IMG/VR virus record: IMGVR_UViG_3300005264_000193
Span: 1-21,531 of that record
Length of the DNA stretch: 21,531 nucleotides
DNA from: a virus
Strand: one strand, 5' to 3'
Part shown: positions 1 through 7,597 of the stretch, one piece after another
How the letters are laid out: each line of letters opens with the position of its first letter
How positions within the stretch are numbered: position 1 is the stretch's first letter
Translations under genes and position numbers: made by a program
Notes under the pieces: model-generated
Told to the model about the DNA's origin: nothing
What the model saw: the letters and a program-made list of their open reading frames with translations, nothing else
The model's database searches: none

Positions 1-1710
1 ACAAAAGTTAGTAATCTTTTCAAAGGTCCGCTTGGTAAAATAAGTAAAACTATTGGTTTCGTATTTGAGAAAATTAAGAATAGTAAATTTTTCAGAATAG
101 GTAAGATATTAGGTAAGATATTCTTGCCGTTGGAGATGGCGTATAAAGGAATTAAAGGATTATTTAGTGAAGGTAGTATAAGAGATAAATTGTTGAATAT
201 GTCTGCTGGTTTACTTGACCCTATATTGATGATTCCTGAAATGATAGGAAATGGTATATTATGGTTAGCACGAAAGATATTTGGCGAGACGTTTCTTGAA
301 GGAATGGAATTTGATTTTTCAGCACAAGGTATAAAGGATAAAGTAAATGATATAACAGATTGGATATTCAATAATGTTACAGTACCCGTTATGGATTTCT
401 TCTCTATAACTTTACCTGATTTGATAAAGAAACCTTTTGTTTTATTATGGGATAAAATATTAGTTGTTAAGAAATTCTTTTTAGGTGATAAGAAAGAAGA
501 GAAACTAGGTATAATTGATATTATTCTTGATTTTTTCAAAGGTATATCTGAGACAGTATATAATTGGTTAGTTGATAATGTTCCAGGTGCTAAATGGGCA
601 CTTGAAGGTATACAAAGTTTGATTGATTCTTTCGGAACATTTATTGATCCCATTTTCGATAACATAACTTCGTTTTTCACAAATATTAGTTCTTCTATAT
701 ACAATTGGATACTAGATAATGTTCCAGGTGTTCAATGGATAGTTGAAGGTGCATCGAGTTTGATTGATTCATTCGGCTCCACAATTGAAAATAAGAAAAA
801 TGTGTTTGAGAAACTTGTCAATTGGATCAAAGAAATACCAGGAAAAATAACTGATTGGATTATGGAAAACGTGCCTGGTGCTAAACTTGCAGTCAAAGGC
901 ATTGATATTGCAAAGGGATTAGCATCTAAAGGAATTAGTTGGATTAAAGGATTATGGAGTGATGAAGATAAAGGAGGTAAATCGTCTGATATGGTAGGTA
1001 AATCTAGTCCGAAATCAAAACAAGCTATGAATTGGTTCATGTCCAAAGAAGGTGGAGGATTTACTAAAGAACAAGCTGCTGGTATTGTTGGTAACCTTCA
1101 AGCAGAAAGTAATCTTAATCCCAAAGCCTTCAATAAAGCAGGTGGAGGTCAAGGTGCTCAAGGTATAGCACAATGGAGAGGCAGTAGATTAAAAGATTTT
1201 GAGAAGTTTTCTGGTATGAAAATGAAAGATTCTACTTATGAAGAACAACTCAAATTTATGACATATGAAATGACTCAAGGTAAAGAACAGAAAGCTGGTA
1301 GAAAAATAAAACAAGCTGATACAGCAAAACAAGCTGCGAACGCTACTGATATATGGTATGAAAGATCAGGTGGACACACAAGGCAGAGAAGACAAAAATA
1401 TGCTGAAGCGGTAATGCAATCTCAAATGAAAGAACAAGGAAGGGTTGATGCCGCTCAATCTGATATAGATAAAGCAAAAAAAGAACAATCACAACAAAAA
1501 CAAATTGAAAAACAACAGGAAATTGAAAGACAAGAGAAAACTATCAGAGTAACACAACAACAAACGGATGTTACCAAAAATGTTGGTGGAGATGTTGCCA
1601 ATAATATGAATATGATGATAAATAGTGGTGGTAATGAAGGAATACCTAAAGATATACCAGAAGAAGCTGATAATTATATGCTCGGATTAGCTGTAGGAAT
1701 GGGAGCTTAA
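1..1710 (+). CDS. Tape-measure-type tail protein, C-terminal part, with tail lysozyme domain (5'-truncated by window)
   Basis: The reading frame is open from base 1, so the gene starts upstream; the TTG at 124 is not a credible start (no ribosome binding site, no stop before it). The visible 569 residues begin with a hydrophobic, amphipathic-helix-rich region containing three related units around D/E-NVPG (bases 556-636, 694-777, 844-910). From about base 1015 there is a domain matching the phage tail lysozyme family (Phage_lysozyme2): helix, AAGIVGNLQAES with the likely catalytic Glu at codon 1105-1107, then GAQGIAQW and a closing helix with WYERSGG. After about base 1440 comes a Gln/Lys-rich coiled coil. 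Such proteins set tail length and are released on DNA injection, where the lysozyme can cut peptidoglycan locally. The baseplate genes downstream fit. The lysozyme assignment is firm; the tape measure role is inferred from position and composition. Confidence 0.75.
   Translation, partial: TKVSNLFKGPLGKISKTIGFVFEKIKNSKFFRIGKILGKIFLPLEMAYKGIKGLFSEGSIRDKLLNMSAGLLDPILMIPEMIGNGILWLARKIFGETFLEGMEFDFSAQGIKDKVNDITDWIFNNVTVPVMDFFSITLPDLIKKPFVLLWDKILVVKKFFLGDKKEEKLGIIDIILDFFKGISETVYNWLVDNVPGAKWALEGIQSLIDSFGTFIDPIFDNITSFFTNISSSIYNWILDNVPGVQWIVEGASSLIDSFGSTIENKKNVFEKLVNWIKEIPGKITDWIMENVPGAKLAVKGIDIAKGLASKGISWIKGLWSDEDKGGKSSDMVGKSSPKSKQAMNWFMSKEGGGFTKEQAAGIVGNLQAESNLNPKAFNKAGGGQGAQGIAQWRGSRLKDFEKFSGMKMKDSTYEEQLKFMTYEMTQGKEQKAGRKIKQADTAKQAANATDIWYERSGGHTRQRRQKYAEAVMQSQMKEQGRVDAAQSDIDKAKKEQSQQKQIEKQQEIERQEKTIRVTQQQTDVTKNVGGDVANNMNMMINSGGNEGIPKDIPEEADNYMLGLAVGMGA
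556..910 (+). repeat. Three ~47-50-residue protein repeats (D/E-NVPG units) in the tape-measure region
   Basis: Units starting near bases 556, 694 and 844 encode W-[IL]-x-[DE]-NVPG-[AV] followed by an amphipathic helix; the first two also share a following G-x-x-SLIDSFG stretch. The DNA copies have diverged, so this is an old protein-level repeat. Regular helical units of this sort are common in tape measure proteins. Confidence 0.7.
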
Positions 1711-1726
1711 AGGGAGAGAAAAGAAT

Positions 1727-2521
1727 ATGCCAAATCCAGAAGATGAATTACAATATGTGAATCCTTGGATTGAACCATACACATCACCCGGTTTTACGGG
1801 TACGTGGATAATCATAGATGCTAAAGAATTGCACGAAGAAACTGCGTGGATGGGAGATGGTGCAGGAGGTTTAGTAGTTGGAGATAAGAAGAGGTCTTGG
1901 AAATTTCTTGCTCCTCAACAAATTCAAGAAAATGTTATACATGAATGGGCACCTTGGGAAACAATATCATCAAGAATAGCTGGAATGGGTAAAGAAGGTG
2001 TTCAAGTACTTGAAAGTTTGTCTTCTGTTGGTCAATCGTTATCTAAAGGTGTTTCTAATATGAGTGTAGGTGCTGGTTATAAAGCATTATCACAAATTAA
2101 AAAAGTGAAAACTAAAGTTGATACTCCTCTTGTATATGAAAACACACAAAGAATGGAATGGACGATGACGTTTAATTTGATTGCAGCTTCTGATGGAGAA
2201 CAAGACATAATGGTACCGGTGAGGAAATTAGAAGAAATGTCTGCTCCTGTAAGGGGTGATGTTCAAGGATTGACAGGTACAGATATAACATTACCACATA
2301 TTTTTAGTATATATTCAGAAACAAATGAAACGAATCCTGCTTCATCATTACTTATGATAGATATCGAACACACTGCATTGACTTCGATACAACCAACATA
2401 TATGGCACCTTATGACAAATATGGATATCCTACAAGATGCGAGCTTACATTAACATTTAAACAATTACCTCCATTGTATTCTGATAGTTTCACTGATACT
2501 GGTGGCGGATTCAATATGTAA
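1727..2521 (+). CDS. Baseplate / tail-tube junction protein, gp48-like
   Basis: 264 residues, ATG start with GGGAG at 1712-1716. The protein has two beta-rich parts separated by a Gly/Ser-rich helical insert (about residues 85-125). The C-terminal end, with PTRCELTLTFKQLPPL near residues 235-250, resembles the end of T4 gp48-type tube-initiator proteins, in which a tube-like fold closes with a strand of the form LTFxEL-x-PL. T4 gp48 is 364 residues, so this is shorter. It lies directly after the tape measure and before gp53, which suits a protein that joins the tail tube to the hub. No catalytic motif is visible. A gp54-like tube initiator is the main alternative; the family call rests on the C-terminal motif and position only. 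Confidence 0.55.
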   Translation: MPNPEDELQYVNPWIEPYTSPGFTGTWIIIDAKELHEETAWMGDGAGGLVVGDKKRSWKFLAPQQIQENVIHEWAPWETISSRIAGMGKEGVQVLESLSSVGQSLSKGVSNMSVGAGYKALSQIKKVKTKVDTPLVYENTQRMEWTMTFNLIAASDGEQDIMVPVRKLEEMSAPVRGDVQGLTGTDITLPHIFSIYSETNETNPASSLLMIDIEHTALTSIQPTYMAPYDKYGYPTRCELTLTFKQLPPLYSDSFTDTGGGFNM

Positions 2522-2547
2522 TATATAAAAGAAAGGGAATTATTATT

Positions 2548-2937
2548 ATGATAACAAAAGAGAGCAAGACATTCAGAGAATTGACAGGAAGACGTCCTTC
2601 AAATCAAAGTATTAGTAAAATGTTCAATATATTAGTAGATCACGATAGAACTACGAGATTCATGAATATCTTTAAATCATACATCTTCAATTCTAAAACT
2701 TTCAATGATCCCGTATTCTATAATATTTATGAGGTAGGATATGAAGAATGGTTTGATAATATTGCTGTTAAGTTTTATGGTACTCCTGATCTTTGGTGGG
2801 TTATAGCATCTTATAATAAATATGAGAATCCTTTTGAAGATTTGAATCCAGGCACTAATATAAAAGTATTGAAAGGTAGTTACATACCAACTTTGTTAAG
2901 AGATTTAGACACTATTCAAAATGTGGGGTTACAATAA
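2548..2937 (+). CDS. 53: Baseplate wedge subunit gp53
   Basis: 129 residues, ATG preceded by AAAGGGA near 2532. Residues 72-110 form a LysM-like unit (IAVKFYGTPDLWWVIASYN, then ending LNPGTNIKVLKG), the signature of gp53-type wedge proteins. The N-terminal part (residues 35-68) has the usual FxSYIFNSKTFNDP then VGYEEWFDNI. T4 gp53 is 196 residues, so this is a compact form. In the mature baseplate gp53 clamps the wedge against the central hub. The gene ends 2 bases before the start of the hub gene, so the two are probably translated together. Confidence 0.8.
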   Translation: MITKESKTFRELTGRRPSNQSISKMFNILVDHDRTTRFMNIFKSYIFNSKTFNDPVFYNIYEVGYEEWFDNIAVKFYGTPDLWWVIASYNKYENPFEDLNPGTNIKVLKGSYIPTLLRDLDTIQNVGLQ

Positions 2938-2939
2938 TA

Positions 2940-4355
2940 ATGCCTATCAAGAAAAATGAAGAATATGGATTTACAGTAGCATTAGGTTTGGAAGATGAAG
3001 TGGTGACTTTAGATCCTATTACCATTCAAGAGTTATATTTCATAGAAGATATATTTTCTTTTTGTATGACTGGTAAAATTATCTTTCAAGACCCTTTTGG
3101 TATGACTGAGTTCGGACCTCTTACTGGAAATGAAAGATTGTTGATTGCTTATGGCACTACAACTGAAAGAAGATTAGTGTTTGATATCATTAAAATGGAC
3201 AAAATAACAATGGCATCGCCAACCAAACCAATTGATGGTATACAGATATGCTTATATTTTGTTGATGTCACATTCAATAGATTTACTAAGAATAGGTATA
3301 GTAAATCGTGGAAAAATGCAAAAATAACTGATATATTGGAAAATGTACTATTTAAAATGGTCGAAGATGAGGGACCTGCTGAGAAAATCTTGTTGAATGA
3401 AGGTGGAAGATATGATAAGACGGATCAAAGAATAGATTTGACTACACCTTATTGGACACCTATGACTATAGTACAGTACTTGAATAAAAAAGCAAGACCC
3501 AAAGATATGTTGACTGATGGTAAATTACTGGGAGGATATTTATATTATAACAATACAAGATGGCCTGGTAACACTTCTAAGAATGTTGATAATAATTTCA
3601 CATCGGCTTGGACAAGTATAAACAATTTATTTAGTTATCCTGCTAATAGTGATAATGAAGTATGGATGGATCAAAATGACTTTGTTTTTTCTAATGCTCC
3701 AAGCCCTACAAGTCAAGATACGGCAAATTCTGAAGGTGATATGTTGAATGTTGATGGTCCTACTTATGTGAACAAAATACTCGATTGGACTTATGGAGGT
3801 ATTGATTATATTAACACAAGAAAACTTCAAGGTGCCCACGTACTTGGTTATAATTTTGATGGAAAACAGTTAATAGATAAAACTTTCAAGTATTCTAAGA
3901 AAAATGATACAAATAATACTGATTATGGACTAGCGGATGATGCAACTATACTTGGTCGAAGGACATTGTTTACTGATATAAGTGAATTTAATTCTGAAAT
4001 TATTTTAACAAGTTTGACGTCCGATGATGCAATAAAGGATAAATACTTTTATGAATGGTTAAGAAGATATAGTAAACAACAAGTACTCAGTGTTATAGTA
4101 CGGGGTTGGGAAGAGAGATTTGCTGGAAGAATGGTAAACATTATATGGCCCAGTACTGATAAAAAAGACTACAACGGCAATAAAAATTGGATTGGCGTGT
4201 ATGTTACCAAATCAGTAACACATACGTGGGGTATAAAAAATGGTTACAAACAGCGTTTAGTACTGTTGAAAAATGGTTATTATGACTCGAATAAAGATTC
4301 TCTTATACCGTCATTACATAGAAATATGAATAGTTTGAAGCCAATAGGAAGTTAG
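2940..4355 (+). CDS. Baseplate hub protein, gp27-like
   Basis: 471 residues; the ATG follows the gp53 stop by two bases with only a weak upstream GGGG. The N-terminus (about residues 10-115) is beta-rich with ELYFIEDIFSFCMTGKIIFQDPFG, like the first tube-like domain of gp27/gpD hubs. The C-terminal part (about residues 380-450) has QQVLSVIVRGWEERFAGRMV, then WIGVYVTKSVTHTW and YKQRLVLLKNG, the usual closing barrel strands of hub proteins. A less ordered, Asn/Ser-rich insert fills about residues 200-275. T4 gp27 is 391 residues. The trimer of such proteins links the tail tube (pseudo-sixfold) to the threefold spike. The spike gene follows at once. The hub role is well supported by the combination of motifs and order. 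Confidence 0.75.
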   Translation: MPIKKNEEYGFTVALGLEDEVVTLDPITIQELYFIEDIFSFCMTGKIIFQDPFGMTEFGPLTGNERLLIAYGTTTERRLVFDIIKMDKITMASPTKPIDGIQICLYFVDVTFNRFTKNRYSKSWKNAKITDILENVLFKMVEDEGPAEKILLNEGGRYDKTDQRIDLTTPYWTPMTIVQYLNKKARPKDMLTDGKLLGGYLYYNNTRWPGNTSKNVDNNFTSAWTSINNLFSYPANSDNEVWMDQNDFVFSNAPSPTSQDTANSEGDMLNVDGPTYVNKILDWTYGGIDYINTRKLQGAHVLGYNFDGKQLIDKTFKYSKKNDTNNTDYGLADDATILGRRTLFTDISEFNSEIILTSLTSDDAIKDKYFYEWLRRYSKQQVLSVIVRGWEERFAGRMVNIIWPSTDKKDYNGNKNWIGVYVTKSVTHTWGIKNGYKQRLVLLKNGYYDSNKDSLIPSLHRNMNSLKPIGS

Positions 4356-4360
4356 ATAAA

Positions 4361-5359
4361 ATGTTAAAAAATGAATTAGAAGACTTGAAAGTAAAGGATG
4401 AGCAACACTTTTATGGCATTTATCGCGGTGTTGTGGAAGATGATAATCCTTCTGAGGCACAAAAAGATGGTAGAATTCGTGTGAGAGTATGGGGAATTCA
4501 TACTCCTTATAAAGAAACTGATCCGATAAAAGGTATCAATGTTATACCTACTGATGAATTACCATTAGCTCAACCCGCATATCCTGTTGTTATTGGTAGT
4601 ATAACAGGTAAAGGTATGTGGTCTGTACCAGTACAAGGAACTCACGTATTCGTGTTTTTTGAAAACGGTGATCCTATGCAGCCGAGATACTTTGCTACAG
4701 TGCCTGGAATACAGCCTGAAAGTATGTCATTTAATAGTAATTTAGGTTTTACTGATCCTGATGGTTCTAATGGATATCCACTATCATCTTATTCCAATGA
4801 ACCTGATATGAATAGACTTATGAGAGGAGATGGTGTTAAAGGCACTGCTTGGCAAGATATAGAATCCGAGTCTGTAACTACTTATTGTGGCACATATGAT
4901 TGGGAACCAGGAACACATAGTGTAACGTATCCTAATAATTTTGTTATAGAGACTAGAGATTTACAAACCTTGGAAATGAATAATAATGCTACTTTATTGT
5001 ACCATAATACTGATAATTATTTTGTTATGAAAAATAGTGAGATATTACAAAAAGGATTATGGAAGAATAATGGTGGCATAGAAGGTACTAATATTTCTGC
5101 ACATAGTACATTATATGGCTGTAAATATATGGCAGGAACAGAAGTTGGTGTAGCAACTACAAATGTAACAATATCCTTACTTTCAAATAGTACAATTTTA
5201 CCAGATGGTGAAATAGGACAAATAAAATTTTTAGTTGGAATGGCCACTAATGTGACAGTTACTTTGAGATTGGTAAATGGATCACCAAGCTTTATAATGG
5301 GACTAGGAAGTCTTGTAAGTCTTATATATACCGGACCAGCAGGATGGGCTATAGGATAA
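4361..5359 (+). CDS. Baseplate central spike, gp5-like OB-fold protein without lysozyme domain
   Basis: 332 residues. Residues 16-115 form the OB-fold typical of gp5/VgrG-like spikes: FYGIYRGVVEDDNP, DGRIRVRVWG, LPLAQPAYPV, GMWSVPVQGTHVFVFFENGD, QPRYFATVPG. The linker (130-160) has DPDG and NEPDMNRLMRGD, and residues 180-230 have WEPGTHSVTYPNNFVIET, the lead-in to a gp5-type beta-helix. Two things differ from T4 gp5 (575 residues): there is no lysozyme domain, and the VxG-repeat beta-helix is absent or very short. The last ~60 residues (LPDGEIGQIKFL ... VSLIYTGPAGWAIG) look instead like a small fibre-tip domain found on phage fibres. No PAAR tip protein is seen nearby. The spike call is strong for the N-terminal half; the tip domain call is by resemblance. 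Confidence 0.75.
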   Translation: MLKNELEDLKVKDEQHFYGIYRGVVEDDNPSEAQKDGRIRVRVWGIHTPYKETDPIKGINVIPTDELPLAQPAYPVVIGSITGKGMWSVPVQGTHVFVFFENGDPMQPRYFATVPGIQPESMSFNSNLGFTDPDGSNGYPLSSYSNEPDMNRLMRGDGVKGTAWQDIESESVTTYCGTYDWEPGTHSVTYPNNFVIETRDLQTLEMNNNATLLYHNTDNYFVMKNSEILQKGLWKNNGGIEGTNISAHSTLYGCKYMAGTEVGVATTNVTISLLSNSTILPDGEIGQIKFLVGMATNVTVTLRLVNGSPSFIMGLGSLVSLIYTGPAGWAIG

Positions 5360-5383
5360 CATATAACTTAAAAGGATATACAT

Positions 5384-5773
5384 ATGGCACAAACAATCAT
5401 TTATTCAGATATAGATATAGAATTATCACAAGCAAACGATGGAGATGTACTAAAGGATATAAATGAGGATGCTGTAATAAATTCTATTATAAATATTATA
5501 AATACCATTAAAGGTAGCAGAAGGATGTTGCCTGATTTTGCTGCGGATATCCAAAGAATATTGTTTGAACCCATTGATACAAGAACGGCTAATGTAATAA
5601 GAAATAAAATGTATAACAATATAATCAAATGGGATAACAGAGTGAATATATCAAAAATACTTATCAGTCCGAATTATGATAGAAATATGTATGAATGTTT
5701 GATGGAATTTTCAATTGTTGGTTTGACTATTGACGATACTAGAACATTAAAGTTTGTTTTGAGAGCGTTTTAA
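5384..5773 (+). CDS. 25: Baseplate wedge subunit gp25
   Basis: 129 residues, close to T4 gp25 (132). ATG with AAAAGGATA upstream. The family core is clear: DVLKDINEDAVINSIINII (21-39), then GSRRMLPDFAADIQRILFEPID (44-65), which includes the conserved F-E-P segment, and a C-terminal pair of strands ending LKFVLRAF. gp25-like proteins (GPW_gp25) form the core of the wedge with gp6 and gp53 and begin sheath assembly. gp6 follows after 18 bases. Confidence 0.9.
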   Translation: MAQTIIYSDIDIELSQANDGDVLKDINEDAVINSIINIINTIKGSRRMLPDFAADIQRILFEPIDTRTANVIRNKMYNNIIKWDNRVNISKILISPNYDRNMYECLMEFSIVGLTIDDTRTLKFVLRAF

Positions 5774-5791
5774 ATAAAGGGGAAATAAATT

Positions 5792-7597
5792 ATGCCGAAT
5801 GTTTTTACACCGGAATATTTAGATATTGATTTTAATAGTCTTGTATCCGCTATTAAGGAAGAGTTATCAGAGAATGAAACTTTCAAGGATTACAACTATG
5901 ATGGTTCTAATATTGCAGTTCTTATTGAATTGGTGTCTTATATTGGTGAACTGAATTCATACTATTTGAATATGATATCCAAAAATGTGTTTATGGAAAC
6001 TACCGATATATATGAAAATGCAAATAGAATAGCAAGACAAGAAGGATATGAACCAAAAGGATATACATCATCTAAAACAACTTTGACATTAGCTATATCC
6101 GCAAATGATTTAGCAGGCGGTTATAATTACTCTCCAGGAAATGTGTTGGAAATTCCTGCTTGGAGTAAAATTGCATCAATAAAAACATATGACAACAATG
6201 ATATAAATTTCACCACAACTAAAAAATATACACTGACAGCTAATGATAGTTTAGAACTTAAAGATAGATTGTCGGTTGTTCAAGGCGATGTTGTAACCTA
6301 TGATTATGTTGGTAATGATATTGTTGATAACGAGATTATATTGCCTTTACAAAATTTTGCCACTGATGATGATGTAAATGATACAATAAATACAATCGAA
6401 TTGGTAGTAAATGAAGTGAAATGGATGAGAGTATCTGATTTTTATGATGATATCAGTTTGATAAAAAATGATATTGTTGATATAGATATGGTATATATGC
6501 TTCAATATGATAGATATAAACGATATAAAATTGTATTTAGTTCATCAAGAAGTGTTCCAACGGGATCAGATGAGATATCCATAACCTTGTTAAAATCTCT
6601 TGGTAGTAATGGCAATGTAGCTGCGAATTCTATTGTCAATCCTAATGAACAATTTCTAAGAAATATTTCAAATTTAAGTGTTGGACCAAATAGTGACGGT
6701 TGGTTATCATCTGAAACGTATTCTTTAACAAATTCTGCTGCTTCAATAGGAGGAGCTGATCCGGAAGATATTGATGAATTGAGAGAAAATGCTACCAGAA
6801 TTCATAGTGCCCAATATCGCAATGTTACATCTACGGATTATAAGGCATATCTTGAGAGTCGTTCAGATGTAGAATGCGCACATGCTTGGGGTGAACAAGA
6901 AATTGCTCCTTCCGGTAGTATTTTACTGTACAATAAAGTACATTTAGCGGTAGTGCCTCCTGGTAATCCTGTTAAATGGGCGACAGGCACTATAAATACC
7001 TCAACTTCTACCTGGACACCTTCTGGTTCCGAAACTGAGTCTGAAACTATATATACACCTATCTCATATATCGACACATATTTATCAAGAGTTTATGATG
7101 AAAACTCACTTTATGCGGAAAAAGAAGGGTTAGAAGAATATTTAGAACCTCGAAAAATGTTGAATGCCTATGAGCAATGGGAATTACCTGATTTGGTATA
7201 TTTTTCTTTCAAAATAGGTATAAGAATGCATCGATTATACAATTTTGCAGATATATCAACAGACATATTAGCGAAACTAGTGTATTATTTCAGACCAGCA
7301 AATATGGATTTCAATCAAATGATAAATTTTCTTGATATACAGGAATACTTATTAGATATGACTGAAATATCCCCGGTAAATAGTTATGATTATATAAAAG
7401 GGTTGAAAACACTGATCATTAGAGATATTGATTGTAATAATACAATATATGAAGATAATGAAATTGGTAATTATCCATATTACATTACCTCAACTTACCA
7501 TTCAGATACGGAAAATAAACTCCGACCAATAAAATTAGGTTTCAATCAATTTCCAGTATTAGCCAGCAATACTATTCAAATCGTTGAGGAGAGATAA
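5792..7597 (+). CDS. 6: Baseplate wedge subunit gp6 (baseplate J-like)
   Basis: 601 residues (T4 gp6 is 660), ATG with AAGGGG upstream. The N-terminus matches gp6: FTPEYLDIDFNSLVSAIKEEL, then DYNYDGSNIAVLIELVSYI and NVFMETTDIYENANRIARQ (residues 1-80). The middle carries the baseplate-J signature around residues 324-357 (DPEDIDELRENA ... VTSTDYKAYLESR). A short Thr/Ser-rich insert (around residues 400-415) is variable in this family. gp6 forms the ring of the baseplate wedge together with gp25 and gp53. The stop codon overlaps the ATG of the next gene by one base, so translation is likely coupled. Confidence 0.9.
   Translation: MPNVFTPEYLDIDFNSLVSAIKEELSENETFKDYNYDGSNIAVLIELVSYIGELNSYYLNMISKNVFMETTDIYENANRIARQEGYEPKGYTSSKTTLTLAISANDLAGGYNYSPGNVLEIPAWSKIASIKTYDNNDINFTTTKKYTLTANDSLELKDRLSVVQGDVVTYDYVGNDIVDNEIILPLQNFATDDDVNDTINTIELVVNEVKWMRVSDFYDDISLIKNDIVDIDMVYMLQYDRYKRYKIVFSSSRSVPTGSDEISITLLKSLGSNGNVAANSIVNPNEQFLRNISNLSVGPNSDGWLSSETYSLTNSAASIGGADPEDIDELRENATRIHSAQYRNVTSTDYKAYLESRSDVECAHAWGEQEIAPSGSILLYNKVHLAVVPPGNPVKWATGTINTSTSTWTPSGSETESETIYTPISYIDTYLSRVYDENSLYAEKEGLEEYLEPRKMLNAYEQWELPDLVYFSFKIGIRMHRLYNFADISTDILAKLVYYFRPANMDFNQMINFLDIQEYLLDMTEISPVNSYDYIKGLKTLIIRDIDCNNTIYEDNEIGNYPYYITSTYHSDTENKLRPIKLGFNQFPVLASNTIQIVEER

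Noticed and set aside
5488-5504. Two exact TATAAATA words (T4 late promoter core) at 5488-5495 and 5497-5504
   Set aside because: They lie inside the gp25 gene. In a sequence near 70% A+T an all-A/T 8-base word is expected several times by chance, and others (for example in gene 55 and the HNH gene) are also within coding regions. I saw no exact copy in the gaps ahead of structural genes.
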